Assembly: GCF_963678635.1 (NCBI RefSeq)
Contig: NC_087067.1
Coordinates: 6,614,647 to 6,678,646, forward strand
Origin: Symsagittifera roscoffensis
Lineage: Eukaryota; Xenacoelomorpha; Acoela; Convolutidae
DNA length: 64,000 nucleotides
Reading direction: 5' to 3'
The translations under genes were made by a program, and so were the position numbers. The notes beneath the pieces were generated by a model. It did not search any database, had not been told where the DNA came from, and saw nothing but the letters and a program-made list of their open reading frames with translations. Numbering within the stretch: the stretch's first letter is position 1; every line of letters begins with the position of its first letter. Positions 1 to 11,200 of this stretch are shown here, one piece after another.

Positions 1-476
1 ATTTTTTCTTCATTGACTTTGTTTATGGGAAGTACTCTTTTTGTTTTTTTTTTGTCGGCAAGGCAGCCATGGGGGCAGTTTTTTTGGCTCTACTCATTAT
101 TTTCTCGAATTAATTAACTTCCACGTTTACTCCGCACTTTTGGATGTCTAATATGGAGATGGACAGATTTTGCTTGAGTGAAAAATTCGTCTAATTGGCG
201 TTGCTTCCAAAAAACTATGCGCGGCTCAGGGTTTTGGATTTTGATCCATTTGTTTCTGATTTAGTTTTGGGGAGCAGCAGAAATGAGAGAATCAATGCTG
301 TTTTCATTGCGACGTTAGAATTTGTCGTTTCTTTGCTTATGACAGCAGCATCAGGTTCAGTAATTCTATGAATTGAAAACCAGGCTTCTTCTTGCTTAGA
401 ATTATGAAAACCGGTTCCCAGTTGAGAAGTTTGTTATGTCTTTTATTTCCTTTTCAAATTCTTGTTCGATAAGTTT

Positions 477-743
477 CTAGGTATCAGAGGGGACTGTAGC
501 GACTGCTGGGAGCGAGGGATTAGATTGTGTTGCTTTCGGCAGTACGTTTGTTTCTGGTGTTGCCGGTGATGTTGCTTCTTGAGACGTGATGGGAGATGTG
601 CTTGGTGGAGTTGGACCCTTTTGCAAAGTTCTCGATGGTGCTCTGTATGTAGGAGAACTCATTGTAAAAAAAACTTGCTGCCATGTACCCAGCTTCAAGA
701 GACGTAGATATATGCTTTGCAAATTACACGCCAAATGGTATAC
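477..743 (-). CDS. Possible terminal exon, unrecognised protein
   Basis: An open frame of 88 codons follows a good acceptor (GATGATTTTCAG) and ends at TAG. The first part has hydrophobic and basic residues (ACNLQSIYLRLLKL). The second part, from MSSPTYRAPSRT on, is rich in Pro, Thr and Ser, like a disordered tail. Base composition is clearly less AT-rich than its surroundings, which favours coding. The Met inside (codon 28) could also be a start. I do not recognise the family, and no confident upstream exon was found. Confidence 0.4.
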   Translation of the reverse strand, partial: VYHLACNLQSIYLRLLKLGTWQQVFFTMSSPTYRAPSRTLQKGPTPPSTSPITSQEATSPATPETNVLPKATQSNPSLPAVATVPSDT

Positions 744-1255
744 CTGAAAATCATCAGGTATAAAAAAGTTTTAAATTGTACAAAATGATCATCAATCAAA
801 AACACAAACTAAGACAATCGCTAAAAAAAATAACAAAAAATTAACCAATCAAACCTTTGCGATTTAAAATTGGCGCCTACATAGGTATCATATCAATTAA
901 GTTTCCGAATTATTTAGTTAATTCTTTCTTATCGCTTTAAATTAAAATTTAACTTTTCGCTTTGCCTCATTTTCGGATTTCGAAACAAGTCAGTTTCTAT
1001 CTCGATATGCAGATTTCGACATCTGTTCTTTGAAAAGTTTTTTTTTCTAGGAAAAGTTAGAGTAAAAAAATTGATTGAATTGCTAAAAATTTTTTATTTT
1101 TTCACATCCATCATTCTACTGCACGAAGATCATCCTGTGCTTGCCAGAAGAAAAAAAATTAATGTCTAAAATCTTCAAATAACTAGGGCTCTGAAAAAAC
1201 TTAAGACATCAGGTTGATCATTTTTGAATACACAAAACAGAAGAAGTTTTAGTAC

Positions 1256-1314
1256 CTGTCCTTCGGGAAATCATTTTGGTTTCCCATTTGTACTAGCTCA
1301 TAATATCTACATTG
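1256..1314 (-). CDS. Possible internal exon, unrecognised
   Basis: A 59-base segment sits between acceptor AGGTTTCAG and donor GGACAG|GTACTA and has one open frame (QCRYYELVQMGNQNDFPKD). It ends with two bases of a codon, which does not match phase 0 at 743, so it joins the 477-743 frame only if another acceptor is used. Short size makes chance likely. Confidence 0.2.
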
Positions 1315-2087
1315 CTGAAACCTTGTCGACTTTTAAGGTAATCAATTAGTACCCCAAGGACGCGTCACCCATTGCAATGTTCAAACTTGTCGTATTAACT
1401 CAAAAAGGTGCAAATTATACAACGCTGTTGTAAATTTAGCAAAGAAGAGGTTGATTTGGGGTTTCTGTTTATTATCTATTGCTTCACATTTTTTTTCAAG
1501 AAAGAAAGAATGCAGGTTTCAAACATTTGCATTCTGATAAAACCCTGTCTTGATTGTGCTTAGAATCCCTTGGACTGATTATACAGTGCTATTTATACGC
1601 GTTCCTCACATTTTCAGTAACTAAACTTAGAAGGGATACAAGCCTGTAATTGTTTTTATCCATCTATTTGATTTTTGGCAAATGAAGGATTTTGCTGCTA
1701 TTATCCAGTTTTGCTGAAATGCCCAATTTTCTCAAAATTGAAAGTATAAATGGCATATAAGTCTGAAAATCTTATAATAAAACTGTGGTGGTATTTTTTG
1801 GTTTCCTTGATTAGTTGATAATTCCTGGTTTCAAATTTTTTTTATGATCTTTGTTGTTTTATCTAAATAGCTCAAAGTCGGCATCCTCAATTCAATATCT
1901 TCTATGCTGAAAAGGTCTTAGGATGAAACATTGATGGCAAAACGCATGCGTATCTTCAAATTGTTCATGTAGGGACATTTTTATTCCCCATGTATGAAAA
2001 CTCCTGATAGACTAGATGTTTCGCTTAAAGGTTTCTATAAATTAAAGACTATATTAGGATCATGTCTTCGGTGTCAGGATTTTTGCC

Positions 2088-2205
2088 ACAAATCAATTGG
2101 CCCTATGCCAACTTGTCCTATACTAACTTGCCCTACATGGCAACTTGTCCCATGCCAACTTGCCCCACATGACATTTTGTCCTATGCCGTTTTGTCCCAT
2201 ACTTA
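2088..2205. repeat. Short tandem repeat, 15-17 bp units
   Basis: About seven imperfect units of the type CCTATGCCAACTTGT follow each other, each ending in TTGYCC or TTTGTCC. Confidence 0.75.
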
Positions 2206-3343
2206 ACAATTTTGCTTGATTCTTTGATGTTCAAATTGAGGATTAAAAACAAGAGTCTTTTGTAGACTGGACTCGTTTTGAGATAACAAAAGACTCTTCT
2301 CAGTTGTTTCTCTTGATCGTCTATCTTTTCTTCCTCAAAGACTGCCTCAATGTTTTATATATCACCTGATTGTTCATTTTGCAAGAAATTGTATTCTATT
2401 AAAGTTTCGATTGATTTTCAACACTATTTTTTTCAAGCGTTTAGTTCGTTTTGTCAAGTTACACGTCAAAAGTTACTTGTAATTTCCATTATTTATTTGT
2501 TTTAGTCGGTGTAGCACACGACTTTGAATTGATTTTCTTTGAGGTGTTCCTTGATGCTATCACAATCAGCGTAACTAAAACTTCTGAGTTTTTTCATCGA
2601 TGGTTTTGGCTTGATTTACTGTACAACCCATGGATTGATGGGCAGCTTCTTAGTCTGAACAGCTGAAAGATTTCGAAAAAAATCTTTTCCCGCTGATGGA
2701 AAAGCTGCGGTAGAGGGTATATCTAGAAAGTTATTAGAGCACATTGGAAAATAAATAGCTTGTCTAAAAAATTTTTACATAAACATTTCAGTTAATTACT
2801 TCTTAGTAGCAATAGATTTTGTCCGTTTTTTCCAGTCTGTTTGAGTAAAATTTAAGCCGACGTAAATCAAAGATGGATTGTTTATTACAATGTTTTCCAA
2901 GAATCATAGGGAACTTTTACAAAATTTCATTTTAATATTATTGATAGTTAGTTAAGGACCGCAAAAGAAATCACTTTCAATAACTTTTTAAAATGCTAAA
3001 GAAGAACAAGTTAGACATTACAAAATTATTCTGAAATTAGGGCTTTTTTCAGTCATTGTGTAATTCTTGGGCTCAATTGACGTCTCTGTCACTCTTGCAG
3101 ATGTGGTAGTCGATTAAAAAACTTTGATGAGTTCATTTTTTTCTTTAGCAAGGTTTCACATAATCAAATGCATTGTAATCAGAGCTCATATCAGGATCGA
3201 AAAAACATGTTGTTTGCTCACATATTTTTAGAATTCTCGTATCGTGTTGTTCAAAATAAAGAAGCCATAGTCAGATTGGATTAACCTTTTCAGTGTCTAA
3301 CTTCATTTAAATCCATCATAACAGAAGTATAAGTGCCGAATTT

Positions 3344-3514
3344 TCAATTTCTCCCTGTGACTCCTCCTTCAAGTAGCTCTCGCAGTTTCTTCAGTAGTTG
3401 AGTCACTTCTATTGCATACCCCATGGTGAAGGTCGGTAGAATGGAGGAATCTTTCTCCTCAAATTTTGCTCTGATGCTCTGAGTTGTTGACACTTCGCAG
3501 GAATACTTCTTGAC
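3344..3514 (-). CDS. Possible coding fragment, unrecognised
   Basis: Fifty-six residues are open before a TGA, in a patch richer in G and C than its flanks. The C-terminal half (EVTQLLKKLRELLEGG) looks like an amphipathic helix. A weak AG acceptor lies at the start and no good donor before the stop, so it would be a terminal exon or a pseudogene piece. The family is not recognised. Confidence 0.27.
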   Translation of the reverse strand, partial: VKKYSCEVSTTQSIRAKFEEKDSSILPTFTMGYAIEVTQLLKKLRELLEGGVTGRN

Positions 3515-4998
3515 TGTTTATTAGAGTTCTTTGTGTTTGTAAACCACTTGGGTTTTTTGGAAGTCGCTGGATGTGGATGTCAATCATACAAACCGCAGCT
3601 CCATTTGAATTTTTGACAAAATTTTTGGTCTATGACAAAATTTTTAATCTATGATTGCTTTGAATTCTCTGAGCTCCTATTTTCCAAAATTTTTATTTAT
3701 TTTGCGATTTTTTGAGACTTCTACTTTTTGACACTATTTGTTCTATCTGCTGATTTTTCTATAGCAAAAATAGCACCATAAATTTTCTCCAATTTTTGGC
3801 GAGAAGTTTTTTTTTAAATCCAATTCTATAATGTGTCCAAACGATGATGAAATTATAGAGGACAGTGTTTTGTTGCGGGGAAAACTCGAAATTGTAAGGA
3901 AAATTGAACTTCAATTATCTGAGCTTAATGGAGCACCCACAGATTTTCGATGAAGTAGCATCACGTACACATGTCATTATGTTGATTTTTTGTAGTTTGA
4001 GATTAAATGTACATGTAGAGTTTTTGTTCCAGATGAGCTCTGATTTAAATAAAAAGTATACATACCGATAATTTTTTAAACCTAGTCACCGAAAAATTCG
4101 GGTACCGCTGTTATTTTGTAGGACCTCCAAAATATATGAGACGACACCCATGTGATGGTACTGAAAGTAGCTGCAAGTGGTTTAAAAACGCATCGAGTCA
4201 CTTTTGTGCCCAAATTTCGAATTTGATTTTGTAATTTCCAAAATATAAATGCAGAAAACGAAACGCTGATTGCACTTGAGTGATATATACATTTATTGTC
4301 ACTTTTTTATATAGCTGACTTCCGACAAAGCCAAATTTTGAGCAGAGTTTGTTCATCTTTAATCATTATTGAATTTTTTCATGCTGCAGCTTTTTTCTGT
4401 TTTTTGTGATCCTGCCAAAATTCTGCTGCTTATTTGAAATAACTTGGTCATTTTTGGTCATTTTGGTTTATGTGTAAGTCCATTCAAAGCTGTGAAAAAA
4501 ATACTTCAAAGCTGGCACTGAAATTTGATTAGCTAAATTCTAGTTAATCAGATTCAGGTTGAAAAATTTTCAGTTTGAGAAATGGAAATATTCATTTTGG
4601 GTACAGTGAGCAAAAAGACACAACCAATTGATTGTTTTTGTCTACAATGTAGATTCTGGCAATTATTAAAAGTCCCGGCCTAATTAGCTATGAAAAAAAA
4701 AGTAAAAATTATATCAATTTTTTTATCAATCGGTTTCCAGTAAAGTCTTTTCATAAAGTTTATATCAGTCCTTCAATAAATGTCTAGTTAACGCCGAATG
4801 GTTGGCAGTATCCTTTTTCAATCAACAAATCTGAAAGGAGTTAAAAGCTCATTTTGACTGAAAACTGGCGATTTTACTCGTGCTTAAAGGTGTCAATATT
4901 GCCAATCATTTGACAAGAATTAAAATGTTAAATATTTACATCAACAATCGGAATTGAAGTTTAGACAGGCAAAATGATGTCTAAGTGGTGGGAATTTA

Positions 4999-5200
4999 TC
5001 AGGGAAGACAGTGCTCTCCATTAAGTTCACGAGGCTTGCTCCACTGGCCGAAGAAGAAGTATCCGGTTGTAAAGCCCATGATTATGGACACGAAGAGCCA
5101 TACATTGAACGTCATGGCCACAAGCATGATCAGATATCCCATGGCCACTTGAAAGAAGTGCAGAAGGGTTTGCAATAGATGCTTCTTCGTCAACAAGTTG
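4999..5200 (-). CDS. SLC31A1-like: Ctr exon 5: TM2, TM3 and C-terminus
   Basis: Follows acceptor GGTTATTTTTCAG. It encodes HLLQTLLHFFQ leading into TM2 with MLVAMTFN (MxxxM), then TM3 with GFTTGYFFFGQ (GxxxG packing motif), and a short tail ending EHCLP. The order and spacing match known Ctr proteins, and the tail keeps the His-Cys that in homologues helps pass copper to chaperones. Only about 100 bases separate the intron border from the first HINE copy in intron 4. Confidence 0.92.
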
Positions 5201-8200
5201 CTGAAAAATAACCATCTCAAAAAATAATCTTAATACAAATGTGCGAAAGTTTATCTATGCCAACTCATGCCTTAGTTCAAACTTAATGCTGTCAAATTAG
5301 AGTTGTTCTTCCGAGTTTCGAAGGAAGTGGCGAAAAGTTTTTGTTCTCGGGGTGTTTTTCTCGAGCTAGCAAGTTTTGACCGATTATTTTTCCATGTCAT
5401 TCGAAAGGTATAGCTGTTTTGGGCTCAAATTTGAATAGATTTTTCACCTTAGATCTTTTTGTTCCGACTTTCGATACAAAAGTAACGGAATATTTGCGCT
5501 CGGGGTGGGTTTTTTTTTCTTCAGACAAATTTCAACTTTTTAACTAGCCATTTTTGACGAATCTTTTTATAAATCATTCGAAAATTATTGTTGACTTGAG
5601 CCTAAATTTGAAAAGATATTTCACCTGTGATCATTTTTCGTGAAGTTATGGGGGTTTAAAGATTGCCATTTTGGCCAATTTGGGACAATTAACGCGCGAT
5701 ATATTTCCCGCAATTAACGCGTAAGCGAGATTTAATCCGTCTTAGAAAACGTTCCAAATTGGTTCAAGGAAGCTTATATGCCAAAATTGATTTGTTAGGA
5801 GGAGCAAAATTTATCACTTAGTAGTTATTATGACGTGTGGGGGTTGATTTTAAAAAAAAAAACTTTCAAATTTTAGAAAAAAATTTTTCATTTTATTTAA
5901 TTTCGTTTAATTTTTTTGTTATTACTGCTCCATAAAACTTAAAAAGCAGTCGGAACATTCAGGGCTTCGCCCTGATATGAGCAGTCTTGTTGTTCCGACT
6001 TTCGATACGAAAGTAACGGAATATTTGTGCTCGGGGTGGGTAATTTTTTCTTCAGACAAATTTCGACTTATTAACTACCAGAACTGATGGAACTTTTTTA
6101 CATTTTTGACAAAATTTTCACCTGTGATCATTTTCCGTAAAATTACGGGGGTTTAAAGATTGCCATTTTGGCCAATTTTGGACAATTAACGCGCGATATA
6201 TTTCGCGTTATTAACGCGTAAGCGGAGAGTTAATCCATCTTAGAAATCGTTCCAAATTTGTTAAAAGATGCCTTTTTGCCATAATTGGTTTGTTACAAGG
6301 AGCAAAATCTATCCTTTTGTACTTTATATGGCGTGTGGGGGGATGATTTCTATAAAAAATTTCAAATTTTAGAAATTATTTTTTTTTTCCATTTTGTTTT
6401 ATTTTTTTGAATTTTTTAATGTTATTAGTGCTCCATAAACCTCAAAAGGCAGTCGGAACATTCAGGGCTTTGCCCTGTTACGAGCAGTCTTGTTTTATTA
6501 TGTTATGGGGGTTTACAGATTGCCAATTTGGCTAGCTTGGGATAATTAACGCGTGATATATTTAGTGCAAATAACGTGTAAGTGGAGATTGAATCGAGGC
6601 GTTTTAAAACTTTGCTCTATGCGAAATGCATCATTTTGCACTCTTTGAACATTCATCAAAATTTTTCAAATCGAACACAATTCCATGAAATTTAAAATGC
6701 GATTGGAAATTTCAGGGCTGTGCATTGATACGAGCAATCTTGCTTCAATCAGGATTTGAATTGCAAAAAAAACTTGAAAAGTTCTTTGGAATCGAAACAA
6801 ATTGATAGAAATTTTGAAATTTGATAGAAAATTTGAACTGCAGTAAACCAAATAAAATATGACCCCACAGATATTTTTTCAATTTCCACAAAATGTTTTG
6901 TATCGATACCGTAATATTTGACTAAATTGTCCAAAAACTACTATGACATCATTTTGGCATATTTTGTAAAAACTTTTATGCGCAGAAACCACACCATGTC
7001 CCGAAAAAACTGAAACCCGCCATTGAAACAAACCATGAGTGGATTTGGAGAGAAGCGCGGGAAGAGGGCGCTGTATCTCTCAAAGATTCGACGTTTTGCC
7101 TCCCAATGGCATTTGGTATTGTTTCACGACATCTGTTTTCTAACGGCGCAATCTGTGCCAATTTCTGCAAATTTTGAGGGGCAAGCGCGCCAGTCTCAGC
7201 TTTTTTCAAAAAAATTTTGCTGTGCATAAATTAAAAATTTTGCAAAAAGGATCTTTTTAGTGTTTGGGCAGCTCGAAAAATCAATTTGGCCAAACTAATT
7301 TTTTTAAACAGAAAGTTTTAGAGTCCCCTTTGAAAAAGTCCAAGATTCACCCCTCAAACAACCCATTAAAAATATTTTAAATTAGGTGCAAATAAATAAT
7401 GTTTTCATCAGGAAGGCAGATTTTTGAAAAAAAAATGTTGAGGAATTTGGAGCTGAAAATGGAGAGAAAATGGAAAATGGTAAAAAATTTTGAATACTTT
7501 GTCTGTCTTTTTTTTGTATGTTGATCAACTTAAGTACATTTTCTGACGCCAAAAAAGCCAATTTATGCTCACAGTTCTGAGCCGCTTCCAAATTTGTGAA
7601 ATTACCACAACGTAATATTATAGTTATAGTTATAAGCAAAACTGTTTGAATGTCAGGCGAAATTTTAAATGTTCCGACTGCCTTTTAACTTGAGTCGAAT
7701 AGTTTTTGCCACAAACAACTGATTGAATATACTCTCAATATAAAATAATAAGCGCTTAGATCTGAGTTCTACTTGGAATACAAAACATCAATTAGCTTAC
7801 TTATTTTTAATTAGAACAATGTTGTGTGCAAAAAAACTACCAGGCATAAATATTTCTAACAGGCGACAATGCATAACAGGCGACAATTTGTAACAGGCGA
7901 CAGATTTTAACAGCGCATTGAGAAGTTTTAAACGCATGATCCGGTTTGCTCAGCTGCGCTTATATTGGATGTTGATAGTTGCGATAGCGCGATAGTTTGT
8001 GTAAATCAGTGCTATCTGCTAAATCTAATGTTACTGAGTGATGCGCGTTATTTCGAAACAGGCGATATTTTGCAGCAGTACACTAATTGGTAAACACTGA
8101 ATTTTACGCAGTGTTCCTCTCGAGCCAAGTTTAAGTGCAGCTGAGCAAGTATTTGCTACATGCCCATGCATTGTTAGCAAATATTGGTTGTTACAAAATT

Positions 8201-11200
8201 TTACAATTTGTCTTCTGTTAAGAATCGTCATCTTTCCAATTATTTCAGCCTCATAAAAATCTTCAGCTTGAAATAGAAGAGACAGAGACAGAATTGCATT
8301 TTTAAACTATTAGAACTTTGCAAAAAAACTACAACTTTTTCGAAATCAAAAAAAAATTAAATTTTTTGGATTAAAATAATTTTTATTAAAAATTAAGAAT
8401 TTGTTTGCAACAGTTGGTCAGAATAAAAAAACTCAAGCATAAGTTTTCCTTCTACTGCACGTATATTGAAAAATACTAAATTGCCCACACAGAGGGAGGT
8501 ACTGCTGGGATATTTTGAGTTATTTCCGCAGCAATTGGTTATAATTGCTTATTGTTTCTATCTTCGAAAATAGTGACAAAATACGTGATGGTTATAGTGA
8601 AAAAATACTTGTGACGGTTTTTTTCTTCCTCTATCAAAAATCTCAATTCCATTTGAAAAATCTTGATGTTTCATTTTGAAGCTCTGCAGATTTCTATACA
8701 GTAAGAGCAGTTTGAATTTTAGTCGATTCGAAAAAATAAGGTGCGTGATTTGAAGCACATTTTTTCAGTCTTGAACGACCGAACGCATATAGGATATAGC
8801 AGCCAAAAATAAGTTGATCGTTCAGAAACCTGAAAAAAAAATCAGCTGGAACTGAATTATTTGGACAGTATAAAGAGAATTCACAGCTTAAAAATTACCC
8901 TCAACATTGTCCTTTTTTCAATAAAATAAGCCCACAGAGTTAACATTTTACAACGTTCGTGGACAACATTTTTTTTCAAACTGAATTGAGGTGACCAAAA
9001 TAATCAGGTAATCTGTTATGAAATGACAAATATATTAATTTGTTTTTTTGAGACTTGTGGTGCATTGTCAGTGGCGGGATGTGAAGTAAATTTGAGTATG
9101 AGAAAATTTATCAAAAAAATTGATATCTATTGAAACTTTCTGTTTTGGAAAATTGAAATTATTCAATTGCTGACAAATCCATCAAAAATTTAGTCAATCA
9201 AATTCTACCAAAAAAATTGTTTTTTTTTGTTTTTTTATCAATCACATATTACGCCAAAAAGATTTGTTCAATTGCTAACAAAAATTTATCACATTGAGCC
9301 GATTATATAGTCCAACAAAGTTTTCAATTTTTCAAAAGTCCAACCTTTTTTTTGATACCAAGGGGAGGGCGATTGTTAAGTAGATCCAAAAGATCTCCTT
9401 AAGATGCTCCAAAAAATCTTGCAAAACTAGGGCTAACACGGATTTCACCACTTAATTGAATCATATTCACGTCAGCCGACTAGCAATTGAAAGAAATGTA
9501 AATCTAAGAAATACGATATGAAAGCAAATCCTAATAGACATTCCGGCTATCCGAAAATAAAAAAAAATTAGTGTATTCGTTAACAAAAAAAACGGTTGGA
9601 CGGGAACATTTTTTTTCATCTTTCTGTGAACAAAATTTTTTGGGCTATCTGGGTGTTACCAATTTGTAGCTCAATTATTTTATTTCAAATCCGCTTGAGT
9701 TCCTTTTGCTTATATAAGTGCCGAGAGACGGTCGAGGTTAACTACAAAATTTTACTCCTACCGGGGAATCTATCAGGACAGATAGACCTCAAGCCCGAAA
9801 GCTTTTTTAGCCAATTAGTATTCAGTATTAGAATGTTTGAACAAAAGTTAAACCGGAATTCGCTCCTTCTATCATAAGAAAAACCCCAAAACTTACCTGA
9901 AGTATCCAGATGCAGGCTTTTGTGAGCCCAGAGTGTAATTTTTGCTGCTGGTGCTGTTATTTGGAGTCCCATTGTCATCGAGGCTCTTTTCCGGTCGCCC
10001 TGTACAGTGATATTGCTCTTCTTTCAAAGCTTACACTTTTCACAAACTTTTTCTCCCACATTGAGATCTTTTTTTTATTTGACAACTTTTTTAGAGTATC
10101 AAATATCTCAACCCACGACAAAATTTTTAATAACCAACACTCGGTATTTGTATTTACAATACTATGGTATCCAGCCAGAAAATATAGTTTCAGTTCACAT
10201 TTCTTTGGTTCTTTTGTAATTATACAATTGTTCCAGAGGAAATGAACAAAGCTTAACAACTGGGATTGCAGTCAAAAGGTAGACGTGTCCTTCCTGAATC
10301 GAGATAAGAAAACAAACGTACAAAATAGATAATTAATTAGTATTGTTGCACACACTTGCTTAAATAATCGGTATTCTGATTGGCTTCCGACGTGCCTACT
10401 TTACGACATGTTGTTACGTAATCAAAAAACTGAATGCCTCATTAGATTTAAAATAAAGGGAGGACTTTTCTGCTTCTTCGTATCATTTTAAGAACCTCAA
10501 ACGATGAAATAAAAGATGAGAAATAAAAGAATTTGACATGTTTGGGGAAAGGGAAACTTAAATGGTTTGAAACAAGGCGTCGCACGGGGGCGTCGTACCC
10601 TCGTGATGATGAGTCAGCCTCTCTCTCGCAGCCTTCAGACCCTCGTAGCCAACTGAGACACCGAACCAGAACACACACGACAACAGGAGCTCTAAATTTA
10701 GAGAAAAAAAACATACTTATCACGTTTCATTGTGATGGAAAAGGTTTATTGTTTAGTTTCGAAGAAAATAGGGAATAACCATGCTTGTGGTTACTGTTTT
10801 TTTTTCAGACCAATTGTGGCGATTAAAAGAGCTTAAGCAAAAATTTTTGTATCCAAACGAAAATATTGAATCCAAAATAATCAACCCATTTGCAAAAAAA
10901 AACATTGCGTGCAATCTTTTTGGTTCAGTTCTGGGGGGTCGAGAGAATCGTTTAGGACGGAGCTAGGCAAGAAAGACGTGACTAGCGCGTGTTTTGAAGA
11001 ATTATTACTTGATGAAAAAAGTGTACGAGCAAGTTAACTTGCGGCGGGTTTTCTCGCACTAAAAATTGTTTTAAATTTTTGTATTCACTCAAAATGAGGC
11101 AGGCTCGTTAGTGATATAATTTTGACTCAAACTCTTAAGCTAAAGTATCTTACATCATCTGTTAACGGGCAAAATACTTCAAGTAATTAAAAATTTGCAG

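Larger units (their letters stand above)
744..4998. other. AT-rich intergenic stretch left of Ctr
   Basis: Apart from the two weak exon candidates (1256-1314, 3344-3514) and a short phrase repeat at 2088-2205, I see no genes. There are homopolymer A/T runs throughout. 4500-4998 would contain the Ctr 3' UTR. Confidence 0.5.

Noticed and set aside
2451-2666. Plus-strand 71-codon hydrophobic frame
   Set aside because: No family, no splice context; the opposite strand has the more protein-like reading.
3101-3283. Plus-strand 61-codon frame after a good acceptor (CTCTTGCAG)
   Set aside because: Composition is that of AT-rich non-coding DNA and no donor or partner exon was found.
6976-7230. Overlapping open frames on both strands
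   Set aside because: Neither has family similarity or splice sites; both being open is more likely due to local GC-richer composition.
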